A stretch of 64,000 bases of DNA from Mucilaginibacter hurinus (GTDB lineage Bacteria; Bacteroidota; Bacteroidia; Sphingobacteriales; Sphingobacteriaceae), in contig NZ_QGDC01000001.1 in the NCBI RefSeq assembly GCF_003324525.1, forward strand, positions 310,001 through 374,000, in the 5' to 3' direction. The notes below the pieces were generated by a model. That model saw nothing but the letters and a program-made list of their open reading frames with translations, searched no databases and was not told the origin of the DNA. Of the stretch, positions 55,842 through 64,000 are shown piece by piece (position 1 is the stretch's first letter; each line of letters opens with the position of its first letter). A program made the position numbers and the translations under genes.

Positions 55842-56267
55842 TTACTCGTGCTCTTCCCCCCTATCAGGCTGAACAGGTGTAAAAAAGCCGTCTTGTAAAT
55901 CGTCTATCTCCCTGCGGTCGCGTTTGGTGGGGCGACCGGTTCCGCGGTCGCGTTTAAGCACCGGCGCATGAAACATAGATTTAAAACTATGCGTTTCTTC
56001 TACCGGAGTAAGGTCTTCATAAAAGTTAACGGCTGTTTTGGCGTCTACCCTATTCTCCAGCATGCCGGTAACCTTTACTACTTTACGCTCTGCACCTTTA
56101 GCCACGTTATATACATCGCCCAACTTAACTTCATACGATGCTTTAAGATTTTGGCCATCTTTTTTTACACGCCCGGCCTTGCAGGCGTCTGACGCCAGGG
56201 TACGTGTCTTAAACAAGCGGATAGCCCACAAGTATTTGTCTATGCGTAGTTTTTCTTTTTCAGGCAT
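55842..56267 (-). CDS. S4-domain RNA-binding protein (Hsp15-like)
   Basis: 141-residue protein starting with the S4 fold RIDKYLWAIRLFKTRTLASD and continuing KAGRVKKDGQNLK, as in ribosome-associated heat-shock protein Hsp15. The C-terminal part is basic (KRDRGTGRPTKRDRRE) and probably contacts RNA. E. coli Hsp15 rescues stalled 50S subunits carrying peptidyl-tRNA; the same is inferred here. A -7 box ends four bases before its ATG. Confidence 0.9.
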   Translation of the reverse strand: MPEKEKLRIDKYLWAIRLFKTRTLASDACKAGRVKKDGQNLKASYEVKLGDVYNVAKGAERKVVKVTGMLENRVDAKTAVNFYEDLTPVEETHSFKSMFHAPVLKRDRGTGRPTKRDRREIDDLQDGFFTPVQPDRGEEHE

Positions 56268-56271
56268 GGTG

Positions 56272-56279
56272 CAAAGATA
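56272..56279 (-). promoter_or_regulatory. -7 promoter box of S4-protein gene, leaderless
   Basis: TATCTTTG on the minus strand matches TAnnTTTG, with four bases before the ATG at 56267. Confidence 0.52.
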
Positions 56280-56285
56280 GTGTGG

Positions 56286-56891
56286 TTAAATTATAATTCG
56301 GCGGCCGGCTACAGCTTTGCTTTTCTCGAAACTGTTATAGCAAGTATTACCACTCAATAGCTCAAACTTTGTCTGCCGGATGGCATTTTTAATTAACATA
56401 TCGGTTTTTTTATTAAGTGCAGATAAATGGAGATTTCCATATTGACAAATGCTCCCTATGACAGTGAATTCATTGTTACAAAAATAAAAATATGGTAAAG
56501 AAGCGTTACATCTAATCAGCCAAAAAAAATGTTTAATAAATTCGGGCAGTTCACTTAAACTTACATTTATAGCACCGTTGAAACGTTCACTTATGCCATT
56601 ATTTGCCATATAATCTAACGCTTTTTTAGCCGGCTTATAATCATTATACTGATAAAGCCAGGCTCCACGGGTTTCTCCCAAGAAAAACAATTCCTTGACA
56701 TCAAGGCGAAGCATAAGTTTTGTTAGTTGGATACCTAACATTTTAGCATGGCCCTTAGCTGATAATGATGGAAGTGTCAGGATATATGTATCATACACTT
56801 CGGGGTGTGTAAATTTATCCGTTTTATTATTTGATTGCGGGAACTCCGTAAATTTCAAAAGAAACTGTTTACGGGATATCTTTTGTATCAT
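56286..56891 (-). CDS. Unrecognised protein, possible orphan gene
   Basis: 201 residues with no family I recognise, no signal peptide and no membrane helix. The sequence is globular and rich in Lys, Asn, Phe and Tyr (WLIRCNASLPYFYFCNNEF), has several cysteines, and ends in GRRIII. Its base composition looks more AT-rich than its neighbours, judged by eye. It lies between the S4 gene (same strand, 18 bases downstream) and the gene at 56983 (divergent). It may be a young or acquired gene; the reading frame is uninterrupted over 600 bases, which supports it being real. Confidence 0.6.
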   Translation of the reverse strand: MIQKISRKQFLLKFTEFPQSNNKTDKFTHPEVYDTYILTLPSLSAKGHAKMLGIQLTKLMLRLDVKELFFLGETRGAWLYQYNDYKPAKKALDYMANNGISERFNGAINVSLSELPEFIKHFFWLIRCNASLPYFYFCNNEFTVIGSICQYGNLHLSALNKKTDMLIKNAIRQTKFELLSGNTCYNSFEKSKAVAGRRIII

Positions 56892-56955
56892 TTAACTATC
56901 ATCAGGTATAAATAATAAGCATAAAATTAAAACATCCATTTAAAAAAACACCTTA

Positions 56956-56963
56956 TACCTTTG
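56956..56963 (+). promoter_or_regulatory. -7 promoter box upstream of membrane protein gene
   Basis: TACCTTTG matches TAnnTTTG, 19 bases before the ATG at 56983. Confidence 0.5.
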
Positions 56964-56982
56964 CAGAAACTTATTTTATTCA

Positions 56983-57462
56983 ATGGACGACAATAAATAC
57001 CCTGAAGACACCGGACAGGACGATACAGAACAAGAGCAATACAGCGACGAATCCGGAGCTGTTGAAATATATTCCAAAAGTGCTATATGGGGCTTTACCA
57101 TATTTTTCTCCATGATATTTGGCGGGGTACTGTTGATGCAAAATTTAAGGGCAGCAGGCTATAAAAAGGCGGGTAATGTGGTGTTACTATTTTCCATCAT
57201 TTATACATTACTATCGTTCGCTATAGGTTTTGTTTTGGCGCCCGGAGTACGATATATTGGTGTCATCACAAATATTATCGGGGGTGCTGTGCTAACCGAA
57301 TACTTTTATAACAAATATTTCCCTGACAATGACTATTACCCAAAACCCATCTGGCGCGCGCTGGGGGTGTCTATATTAATAGTTTTAATTATAGCGCTGA
57401 TACTCGCCATGTTAATTGCGTCGGTACCCGGACTTAAAGAGCAGCTTGAAGCTATCAAATAA
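56983..57462 (+). CDS. Small membrane protein of unknown function
   Basis: 159 residues: an acidic, disordered N-terminus (about 1-28), then about four membrane helices (IWGFTIFFSMIFGGVLLM, VVLLFSIIYTLLSFAIGFVL, IGVITNIIGGAVLT and ILIVLIIALILAMLIA). The short cytoplasmic loops and the N-terminal acidic stretch recall many Bacteroidota hypothetical proteins, but I recognise no named family. It precedes dapD by 59 bases on the same strand. Confidence 0.72.
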   Translation: MDDNKYPEDTGQDDTEQEQYSDESGAVEIYSKSAIWGFTIFFSMIFGGVLLMQNLRAAGYKKAGNVVLLFSIIYTLLSFAIGFVLAPGVRYIGVITNIIGGAVLTEYFYNKYFPDNDYYPKPIWRALGVSILIVLIIALILAMLIASVPGLKEQLEAIK

Positions 57463-57521
57463 CATCAACCAAACAATTGTCGGCGAAAATCCTTTAATTT
57501 GCCAAAAGATAATTTACATCA

Positions 57522-58337
57522 ATGCTAGATCTTAAAAAACTTATAGAAGACGCCTGGGAAGACAGGAACCTGCTGCAATACAAAGAATATGCTGAGGCAA
57601 TTCACACCGTTATTGAACGGCTTGATAAGGGCGAATACCGCGTTGCCGAAAGCATTGCCGGCCGCTGGCATACGCATGAGTGGTTAAAAAAAGCCGTTAT
57701 TCTTTATTTCCCTATACGCGGAATGGAAAAAATAGAAGTTGGCCCCTTTGTGTTTCATGACAAAATGAAACTAAAAACCGACTACGCCGAAACAGGCGTA
57801 CGGGTAGTTCCGCACGCTATTGCACGTTACGGAGCCCATTTGGCTAAGGGCGTTATCATGATGCCGTCATACGTAAATATAGGCGCCTTTGTTGATGAAG
57901 GAACCATGGTGGATACATGGGCAACTGTTGGTTCATGCGCGCAGATAGGCAAAAACGTACACTTAAGCGGCGGCGTAGGTATAGGCGGTGTTTTAGAACC
58001 GGTACAAGCTTCGCCGGTTATTATTGAAGATAACTGCTTCATCGGCTCAAGGGCAATAGTTGTTGAAGGTGTAGTTGTTGAAACCGAAGCTGTGTTAGGT
58101 GCCAATGTTGTTTTAACAGCCTCAACTAAAATAATTGACGTTACGGGACCTGAGCCTGTAGAATATAAAGGCCGTGTACCGGCACGCTCGGTAGTTATAC
58201 CTGGCTCGTATACTAAAACTTTCCCGGCCGGTGATTACCAGGTTCCTTGCGCGCTGATTATTGGTCAACGTAAGGAATCTACCGATAAAAAAACGTCACT
58301 TAATGATGCTTTGCGTGAAAATAACGTAGCGGTTTAA
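57522..58337 (+). CDS. dapD: Tetrahydrodipicolinate N-succinyltransferase
   Basis: Left-handed beta-helix acyltransferase, 271 residues, that succinylates tetrahydrodipicolinate in lysine and diaminopimelate synthesis. The helical N-terminus carries VLYFPIRGMEK-like segments, and the hexapeptide repeats run from about residue 100 (YVNIGAFVDEGTMVDTW, GKNVHLSGGVGIGGVLEP). The C-terminal cap AGDYQVPCALIIGQR is typical. Diaminopimelate is needed for peptidoglycan cross-links, linking it to murI and uppS. Confidence 0.94.
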   Translation: MLDLKKLIEDAWEDRNLLQYKEYAEAIHTVIERLDKGEYRVAESIAGRWHTHEWLKKAVILYFPIRGMEKIEVGPFVFHDKMKLKTDYAETGVRVVPHAIARYGAHLAKGVIMMPSYVNIGAFVDEGTMVDTWATVGSCAQIGKNVHLSGGVGIGGVLEPVQASPVIIEDNCFIGSRAIVVEGVVVETEAVLGANVVLTASTKIIDVTGPEPVEYKGRVPARSVVIPGSYTKTFPAGDYQVPCALIIGQRKESTDKKTSLNDALRENNVAV

Positions 58338-58359
58338 TTACACTATCGTTTAAATTGGA

Positions 58360-58399
58360 CAAGAGATTTGTGATTGCTTGCAGTAATTCAAATCTCTTG
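58360..58399 (+). terminator. Possible terminator after dapD
   Basis: CAAGAGATTTG (58360-58370) pairs with CAAATCTCTTG (58389-58399) across an 18-base loop, followed by TTGTTTATT. The long loop and broken T run make it weaker than others in the window. Confidence 0.55.
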
Positions 58400-58485
58400 T
58401 TGTTTATTGCAGGTTTCGTATTTTTATATAACATCAAACAGCCGCCTATCTTAATTCATTATCTGACATATAAAACTACAGACAC

Positions 58486-59472
58486 ATGAAGATATTGATA
58501 AGGTTACCTAACTGGCTTGGCGATGTAGTTATGAGCACTGCCTTTACGGCAGCAGTACGAGAGCGTTACCCGAATGCGTTGATTGATGTAATCATTAAAA
58601 AGGAACTTGGCAGCATTGCCTCACTCATACCAGGCATTAACCATATCCACCTTTTTTCAAAAAAAGAGTACAATGGACTAACAGGCGCTTACGCGTTTGG
58701 AAAAACCCTGCGCCGGCACCATTACGATGTTTTTTTCAGTTTGCCGTCATCCATATCTTCTGCCACTATGGGTTGGGCTACACAATCACGTAAGCGCGTA
58801 GGCTTTGGCAGCGAAGGTGGGTTCTTTTTACTGACAAACGTTTGCCGCCGACCTAAAAATGTACATCGCGCTACAGAGTACATAGCCCTGCTTGAGCAGT
58901 TTAGCGGGCAAACAGTAAATGATAGCGCTGTAAAATTACAGGCTGCCGAAACAGAGAAAGTCAACCGGCGGATCATCATAAACTTCAATTCAGAAGCTAC
59001 GTCGCGACGTATGCCGGTTGATAAAGCTGTAGAGCTATTAGATGCTATCGCAGCTAACTTTAAAGATGCCACATTAACGCTGATAGGCGGACCAAAAGAT
59101 ATTACATATATAGATGAAGTAATTACGGCCTCGGTTAATACCGCCGGTATTGAAAATTACTGCGGCAAAACAGATTTAAAAGGCCTAGCAAGTCTGCTGG
59201 CATCCGGCTTGGTGTTGTTAAGTACAGATTCGGGGCCGGCCCATTTGGCCAACAGCATAGGGCTGCCTGTAGTAGCACTGTTTGGCGCCGGTAATGAGCT
59301 TAATACATCGCCTTTTAATAAACATAATTTAACAGTACTTAGGGCTGGTGAGCTAAGTTGCGAGCCTTGTGTACGCAACACCTGTAAATTATATGGCGTA
59401 CCCAGGTGTATGCAATTACTTAGCAATAACCAGATCATACAATCATTAGCTAAATACATTAACAATGCTTAA
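58486..59472 (+). CDS. ADP-heptose:LPS heptosyltransferase (GT9)
   Basis: GT-B glycosyltransferase of family 9, 328 residues. The N-terminal RLPNWLGDVVMSTAFT and the C-terminal nucleotide-binding segment LLSTDSGPAHLANSIGLPVVALFG are characteristic, close to WaaF/RfaF. It would add heptose (or a related sugar) to the LPS inner core at the cytoplasmic face. The cysteine-rich CEPCVRNTCKLYGVPRC near the end is a common feature of this group. Its last 8 bases overlap the tsaC start. Confidence 0.88.
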   Translation: MKILIRLPNWLGDVVMSTAFTAAVRERYPNALIDVIIKKELGSIASLIPGINHIHLFSKKEYNGLTGAYAFGKTLRRHHYDVFFSLPSSISSATMGWATQSRKRVGFGSEGGFFLLTNVCRRPKNVHRATEYIALLEQFSGQTVNDSAVKLQAAETEKVNRRIIINFNSEATSRRMPVDKAVELLDAIAANFKDATLTLIGGPKDITYIDEVITASVNTAGIENYCGKTDLKGLASLLASGLVLLSTDSGPAHLANSIGLPVVALFGAGNELNTSPFNKHNLTVLRAGELSCEPCVRNTCKLYGVPRCMQLLSNNQIIQSLAKYINNA

Positions 59473-60031
59473 AAACGAAGTTGCAAAGGCTTTAAAAGTA
59501 GTGCAGGAAGGCGGCATTATATTATACCCCACTGACACCATTTGGGGTATTGGCTGCGATGCTGCAAATACCGAAGCAGTTAAAAAAATATTCGCGCTGA
59601 AACAGCGGGAAGAAAGCAAGAGCATGATTATATTGCTGGATACGGATAATAAGCTGGAAAGCTACATAAAGGAAGTACCCGCGCTGGCTTATGACCTGAT
59701 TGAATTTGCCGAAAACCCTTTAACGCTTGTAATGCCCGGCGCTAAAAATATATCGCCGGCTTTGATAGCTGCCGATGGCAGTGTGGGCGTGCGTGTAGTG
59801 AAACACTCTTTTTGTGAACAACTTATTCAACGTTTACGCCGGCCGCTGGTATCTACCTCTGCCAATACCAGTGGTGAGCCGTCACCACAATACTTTAGCA
59901 TGGTAGAGCAAAGAATTATTGATGGGGTTGACTATGTGGTTGAACTGGAACAGGATAGTAAAGAAATAAAAAATCCTTCTACAATTATGCGGCTTTCGCC
60001 GGGCGGGCAATTTGAGTTTCTGCGCCGTTAA
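59465..60031 (+). CDS. tsaC: L-threonylcarbamoyladenylate synthase (Sua5/YciO/YrdC)
   Basis: Makes the activated threonylcarbamoyl intermediate for N6-threonylcarbamoyladenosine on ANN-decoding tRNAs. The YrdC motifs GGIILYPTDTIWGIGCDA, KQREESKSMIILL and STSANTSGEPSP are complete in 188 residues; no C-terminal Sua5 extension is present. The ATG overlaps the heptosyltransferase end by eight bases. Confidence 0.92.
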   Translation: MLKNEVAKALKVVQEGGIILYPTDTIWGIGCDAANTEAVKKIFALKQREESKSMIILLDTDNKLESYIKEVPALAYDLIEFAENPLTLVMPGAKNISPALIAADGSVGVRVVKHSFCEQLIQRLRRPLVSTSANTSGEPSPQYFSMVEQRIIDGVDYVVELEQDSKEIKNPSTIMRLSPGGQFEFLRR

Positions 60032-60054
60032 TGCCGTTTTAAGGCTTTATTTTT

Positions 60055-60062
60055 TAAATTTG
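60055..60062 (+). promoter_or_regulatory. -7 promoter box upstream of cca
   Basis: TAAATTTG matches TAnnTTTG, 40 bases before the ATG at 60103. Confidence 0.42.
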
Positions 60063-60102
60063 CCACACACACTGTACTTTGTCTTGATGGACATATACCG
60101 TA

Positions 60103-61515
60103 ATGAAGGAACACCTGCGTCACCATATATTTAAAACCATCTCGGCATTAGCCGGAGACCTAAACATACAGGTTTACGCAATCGGCGGTTTTGTACGCGA
60201 CCTTTTCCTTAGCCGTCCCTCAAAAGACATTGATATTGTGGTGATAGGCAATGGTATTGACTTTGCTACCGCCGTGGCAAATAAGTTGAAAGTTAAGCTG
60301 GCTGTTTTTAAAAATTTCGGCACCGCGCAACTAAAATACCAGGACCTTGAAGTTGAATTTGTTGGTGCACGCAGGGAGTCATACCGACGGGAATCCCGTA
60401 AACCCATTATTGAAAACGGCACGTTGGAAGACGACCAGAACCGCCGCGATTTTACAATTAACGCGCTGGCAGTTTCGCTTCACCCAAAAACCTACGGCGA
60501 ACTGCTTGACCCATTTGGCGGCATTATGCATCTGCAGCAAAAGCTGATAAAAACACCGCTTGGTCCTGTTGAAACCTTTAGTGACGACCCTTTACGCATG
60601 ATGCGTGCCATACGCTTTGCATCGCAACTTGGTTTTACTATTGACGAAGGTGCCTTAAAAGCCATTGAAAATAATGTGCACCGCATCTCCATCATCTCGC
60701 AGGAAAGAATAACCGATGAACTGAACAAAATAATACTTTCGCCTAAGCCATCGCTTGGATTTAATTACTTGTTTGATACCGGTTTGCTGCATAAGATATT
60801 TCCGCAAATGACAGCACTTTACGGGGTTGAGATACGCAACGGCAAAGGCCACAAAGACAACTTTTACCATACCTTGCAAGTGCTTGATAATATTTGTGAA
60901 GCAACGGATGATTTGTGGTTGCGCTGGGCAGCCATTTTACATGACATTGCCAAGCCGGCTACAAAACGATTTGAAACAGGGCATGGCTGGACATTTCACG
61001 GGCACGAGGACAAGGGTGCCCGTTGGGTACCTAAAATATTTGCACAATTGAAACTCCCGCTTAATGAGAAAATGAGGCTGGTGCAAAAGCTGGTACAATT
61101 ACATTTGCGCCCGATAGTGTTATCGCAATCCATAGTTACCGACTCGGCTGTGAGACGTTTGCTTTTTGAAGCAGGTGATGATATTGACGCACTGATGTTG
61201 TTGTGTAAAGCAGACATTACTACAAAAAATGAATATAAAATAAAAAAATACCGCAACAACTTTGAGTTGGTTCAGCAGAAGCTAAAAGATGTAGAGGAGC
61301 GCGATAGCATACGTAACTGGCAACCCCCGGTAACAGGTAATGATATTATGGAAATATTTGGACTAAAGGAGGGCCGCGAAGTAGGAATTATAAAAAATCA
61401 GATACGCGAAGCAATCCTTGAAGGCGAAATACCCAACTCCCGTGAGGCTGCCCTGAAATTTACTGTAGCCAAGGGTGAAGAAATTGGCTTAAAAGTTGTG
61501 GCGAAAATCGATTGA
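60103..61515 (+). CDS. cca: tRNA CCA nucleotidyltransferase with HD domain
   Basis: Class II nucleotidyltransferase of 470 residues. The head domain shows YAIGGFVRDLFLSRPSKDIDIVV, with the catalytic carboxylates, and NRRDFTINALAV; the RNA-binding middle part follows (DPLRMMRAIRFASQLGFTI). An HD domain is seen at about residues 245-360 (LHDIAKPATKRFE, FHGHEDKGA), as in many bacterial CCA enzymes with phosphohydrolase activity. It either adds CCA or poly(A); the former is usual when one copy exists. Confidence 0.9.
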   Translation: MKEHLRHHIFKTISALAGDLNIQVYAIGGFVRDLFLSRPSKDIDIVVIGNGIDFATAVANKLKVKLAVFKNFGTAQLKYQDLEVEFVGARRESYRRESRKPIIENGTLEDDQNRRDFTINALAVSLHPKTYGELLDPFGGIMHLQQKLIKTPLGPVETFSDDPLRMMRAIRFASQLGFTIDEGALKAIENNVHRISIISQERITDELNKIILSPKPSLGFNYLFDTGLLHKIFPQMTALYGVEIRNGKGHKDNFYHTLQVLDNICEATDDLWLRWAAILHDIAKPATKRFETGHGWTFHGHEDKGARWVPKIFAQLKLPLNEKMRLVQKLVQLHLRPIVLSQSIVTDSAVRRLLFEAGDDIDALMLLCKADITTKNEYKIKKYRNNFELVQQKLKDVEERDSIRNWQPPVTGNDIMEIFGLKEGREVGIIKNQIREAILEGEIPNSREAALKFTVAKGEEIGLKVVAKID

Positions 61516-61528
61516 ATTAAAACATTAT

Positions 61529-61536
61529 TATTTTTG
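61529..61536 (+). promoter_or_regulatory. Candidate -7 box upstream of pRiA4b-like gene
   Basis: TATTTTTG matches TAnnTTTG, 23 bases before the ATG at 61560; a TTG is 14 bases upstream, slightly too close. Confidence 0.4.
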
Positions 61537-61559
61537 ACTAAAAAAAAATTATAACACAA

Positions 61560-62204
61560 ATGGCACTATACAGATTCAGGATCACTTTTGAAGATTACGA
61601 CGATGTAGTAAGAGAAATTGACGTAAAGTCAAACCAAACCTTTCTTGATCTGCATTACGCAATCCACAAATCAACCGGGTACAATCCTGAATACTCTTCA
61701 TCATTTTACATCAGTAATGACCAATGGATAAAAGGCGAAGAAATTACTTATTTGCCCAACCAGCGCAGAATAGACCGTGGCGTACCACTGATGGAAAAAG
61801 TTAAACTAAGCAGCTTTATTGATGACCCGCATCAAAAATTTTATTATACATTTAATTTCGACCGTCCGTTTGACTTTCATGTCGAATTAATGAAAATCAT
61901 TTTGGAAGAAGCCCCGGGTGTAACCTACCCTCAAGTGGTAAAATCTGCAGGCGAGGCTCCAAAACAGTTTGGTAACGCGTTTAATCCTGATGCGCTTGCA
62001 GCAGCATCGGCATCAACCGACGAGTTTGATTTTTTAAATGAACAGGGCGACTACAATCCTGAGGATACTGAAGATTTTTCGGAAGTTGACGAGACCGGTG
62101 AGGCCGTCGGTGGCGAAGAGGAACAGGAAGAAGATGAATTTGGAGATGAATTTTCAGACAACGAGGGTTTTGAGGACGAGCGCAGCGGACGGGATGACTA
62201 TTAA
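61560..62204 (+). CDS. pRiA4b ORF-3-like family protein with acidic tail
   Basis: 214 residues. The first 130 resemble the plasmid pRiA4b ORF-3/IS1096 passenger family (LYRFRITFEDYDDVVREIDV, LDLHYAIHKSTGY, FYYTFNFDRPFDFHVEL), a beta-rich domain of unknown role. From about residue 150 the chain is a highly acidic, low-complexity tail of Asp, Glu and Gly. Despite the family name there is no transposase or inverted repeat nearby, so it is a chromosomal housekeeping-type gene. It lies between cca and miaA. Confidence 0.78.
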   Translation: MALYRFRITFEDYDDVVREIDVKSNQTFLDLHYAIHKSTGYNPEYSSSFYISNDQWIKGEEITYLPNQRRIDRGVPLMEKVKLSSFIDDPHQKFYYTFNFDRPFDFHVELMKIILEEAPGVTYPQVVKSAGEAPKQFGNAFNPDALAAASASTDEFDFLNEQGDYNPEDTEDFSEVDETGEAVGGEEEQEEDEFGDEFSDNEGFEDERSGRDDY

Positions 62205-62304
62205 TTGTGGTCATATCGGTAGCGGTAATCCATAATCTGGTAGTAACCAATCCTGACGGAACTTATCGGATTTTGATATTAAATAAGGATATGGATTATT
62301 AATT

Positions 62305-63219
62305 ATGGACACAATGCCTAAAACCCTTGTTGTAATTGCCGGACCTACAGCTGTTGGTAAAACAGACGTGGCAATTAAACTGGCGAGGCATTTAGACACG
62401 GTTGTGATATCGGCCGACTCCCGGCAGTTTTATAAAGAAATGTCTATAGGCACGGCCAAACCTACGCCACAGGAACTAGCAGAGGTTAAACACTATTTTA
62501 TAGATTCGCATTCGGTTACCCACAGTTTTACCGTTGGGGCATATGAAAAACAAGTTTTGCAGCTGCTGGACGAACTTTTTAAAATGCACGATAAAGTGAT
62601 ACTGGCTGGTGGATCAGGTCTTTTCATAAAAGCTGTGTGTGAAGGGTTTGACGATCTTCCCTCCGCCCCGCCTGAAATACGGCAAAAACTTAACGAGGAA
62701 TTTGAAGAGAAAGGCATAACTTATTTACAGGACAGGCTAAAGATTGCAGATCCTGATTACTATAATGAGGCCGATCTGGATAATCCACGACGGCTTATCC
62801 GGGCGCTTGAGGTTTTTGAGGTTACCGGTAAACCGTTTTCTTCATTTCGCATGGCGGCAGCATCCCCCCGCCCTTTTAATTGCATAAAAATTGGCTTAAG
62901 CCTGCCGCGGGATATTTTATATGAGCGTATTAACCGCCGGGTTGATGTAATGATTGAGCAGGGCCTGGTTGATGAAGCCCGCACATTGTTAAACTACCGG
63001 TACTATAATGCACTGGATACTGTAGGCTATGCAGAATTGTTTGAATATTTTGACGGCAAAACTGATTTACAAACGGCAATTTCACTCATAAAACAAAACA
63101 CACGCCGTTTTGCCAAACGGCAGCTCACCTGGTTCAGGCGCGATCCGGAGATCAAATGGTTTGATATTTCGCAGCCTGAATTTCTTAATCGTGTATTATC
63201 CGTTGTAGACAACACTTAA
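62305..63219 (+). CDS. miaA: tRNA dimethylallyltransferase
   Basis: Adds the isopentenyl group to A37 of tRNAs that read codons starting with U. The P-loop AGPTAVGKTDVAIKLA, the SADSRQFYKEMSIGTAKP motif and the GGSGLFIKA segment match MiaA; length is 304. The C-terminal part TRRFAKRQLTWFRRDPEIKWF is also diagnostic. An in-frame ATG at 62314 is an alternative start. It precedes gmd by 87 bases. Confidence 0.95.
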   Translation: MDTMPKTLVVIAGPTAVGKTDVAIKLARHLDTVVISADSRQFYKEMSIGTAKPTPQELAEVKHYFIDSHSVTHSFTVGAYEKQVLQLLDELFKMHDKVILAGGSGLFIKAVCEGFDDLPSAPPEIRQKLNEEFEEKGITYLQDRLKIADPDYYNEADLDNPRRLIRALEVFEVTGKPFSSFRMAAASPRPFNCIKIGLSLPRDILYERINRRVDVMIEQGLVDEARTLLNYRYYNALDTVGYAELFEYFDGKTDLQTAISLIKQNTRRFAKRQLTWFRRDPEIKWFDISQPEFLNRVLSVVDNT

Positions 63220-63306
63220 CATTTGCTAATATATTTTATTTAAGTGAACTGCCTTTGCAATTCGCACTTAAGTTCATATTTTTAGCCACCTTAATTGTAA
63301 AACTAA

Positions 63307-64000
63307 ATGTCGAAGAAAATAGCATTAATAACAGGAGTAACCGGTCAGGACGGAGCTTATCTTACTGAGCTTTTATTGAGTAAAGGTTATGAAGTGCACG
63401 GTATCAAACGCCGCAGCTCTTTATTCAACACTGACAGGATTGACCACTTGTACCAGGACCCGCATGATATTGGTCGTAATCTGATACTCCATTATGGCGA
63501 CTTAAGTGACTCTACCAACCTAATACGCATTATACAACAAGTACAGCCTGACGAAATATATAACCTGGGCGCAATGTCGCACGTGAAGGTGAGTTTTGAC
63601 ACGCCTGAGTATACCGCCAACGCCGATGGCATAGGTACGCTACGCATTTTAGAGGCTGTCCGTATTTTGGGCCTTACCAAAAAAACCCGCATTTACCAGG
63701 CATCGACATCAGAGTTGTACGGTTTGGTGCAAGCTGTACCACAAAGTGAAACCACGCCTTTTTACCCACGCTCACCTTACGCGGTAGCCAAGCTGTATGC
63801 ATATTGGATAACAGTAAATTACCGCGAAGCGTACGGCATGTATGCCTGCAACGGCATTTTGTTTAACCATGAGAGCCCGCTACGCGGCGAAACTTTTGTT
63901 ACCCGTAAAATTACCCGCGGCGCCGCCAAAATAGCTATGGGACTGCAAGACAAGTTGTATTTAGGCAACCTTGATGCACAACGCGATTGGGGCCACGCCA
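63307..64000 (+). CDS. gmd: GDP-mannose 4,6-dehydratase, 5' part
   Basis: The frame is open from the ATG at 63307 to the window end, giving the first 231 residues; the remainder lies outside. It is an extended short-chain dehydrogenase with cofactor motif [12 protein letters not shown], active-site STSELYG and catalytic YAVAK, plus the GDP-mannose-binding [13 protein letters not shown] and [12 protein letters not shown], all as in Gmd. The enzyme makes GDP-4-keto-6-deoxymannose, precursor of GDP-fucose or rhamnose-type sugars for surface glycans. The downstream partner (fcl) would be expected next. Confidence 0.95.
   Translation, partial: MSKKIALITGVTGQDGAYLTELLLSKGYEVHGIKRRSSLFNTDRIDHLYQDPHDIGRNLILHYGDLSDSTNLIRIIQQVQPDEIYNLGAMSHVKVSFDTPEYTANADGIGTLRILEAVRILGLTKKTRIYQASTSELYGLVQAVPQSETTPFYPRSPYAVAKLYAYWITVNYREAYGMYACNGILFNHESPLRGETFVTRKITRGAAKIAMGLQDKLYLGNLDAQRDWGHA

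Noticed and set aside
61560..62204. Mobile element call for the IS1096/pRiA4b-type gene
   Set aside because: No transposase, inverted repeats or target duplication are visible around it.
63220..63306. Terminator between miaA and gmd
   Set aside because: TTAAGTG and CACTTAA form only a weak seven-pair AT-rich stem with a long loop, and no clear T tract follows.

Overview
The window is chromosomal DNA of a Bacteroidota bacterium, most likely a Sphingobacteriaceae member close to Mucilaginibacter or Pedobacter. This rests on gene content and promoters; no 16S gene is present. Indicators are PorT and a C-terminal type IX secretion sorting domain, a BamA/OmpH cluster, a lipoprotein-type TamA homologue (TamL) behind TamB, a split transketolase, a Gfo/Idh/MocA plus DUF1080 pair, and many TAnnTTTG (-7) promoter boxes. 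Coding density is high. I saw no rRNA, tRNA, CRISPR array, insertion sequence, prophage or replication origin, so this is mostly housekeeping chromosome with a few lineage-specific blocks.

Layout. 1-9.5 kb (minus strand): alpha/beta hydrolase, CBS-ACT protein, nadK, DUF6089 barrel, exbD-like gene, uppS, bamA, two ompH/skp genes and murI, an envelope-assembly block. 9.6-12.5 kb (minus): YqeY-like protein, SDR, porT and menG/ubiE. 12.6-22.2 kb, mixed strands: Tat-exported oxidoreductase with DUF1080 hydrolase, VOC protein, engB, UbiA-family prenyltransferase, M3 peptidase, PAP2 phosphatase and APC permease. 22.4-33.2 kb: kup, a T9SS-sorted protein, FAH-family protein, M23 peptidase, bcp, two-subunit transketolase, an ECF sigma operon and a class III aminotransferase. 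33.4-38.3 kb: two GT4 glycosyltransferases convergent with a GH130 enzyme. 38.5-43.8 kb (minus): DUF58, trxA, dnaE. 44.0-51.4 kb: tamB and tamL. 51.5-64 kb: DUF72, retropepsin-like protein, gyrB, an OmpH-like lipoprotein, S4 protein, an unrecognised gene, dapD, heptosyltransferase, tsaC/sua5, cca, a pRiA4b ORF-3-like protein, miaA and the 5' part of gmd, cut by the window end.

How the genes work together. Envelope biogenesis dominates: murI, uppS and dapD supply peptidoglycan precursors and lipid carrier. BamA, three Skp/OmpH-like proteins, TamB and TamL handle outer-membrane protein assembly. The GT9 heptosyltransferase and gmd point to LPS or surface glycan synthesis, and PorT with the sorted protein shows type IX secretion. 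tRNA maturation is represented by tsaC, cca and miaA.

Most notable points: an ECF sigma operon whose second gene carries five VPxxYF repeats on the predicted cytoplasmic side of one membrane segment; a strong intrinsic terminator ending six bases before the murI start; at least five genes whose -7 box lies 3-5 bases before the start codon, predicting leaderless mRNAs; a REP-like inverted repeat between two such promoters; and a GT4/GT4/GH130 group that may make and recycle a mannose-containing glycan. Several starts (murI, second ompH, VOC protein, DUF72 protein, tamL, OmpH-like lipoprotein) were moved inward from the longest frame.
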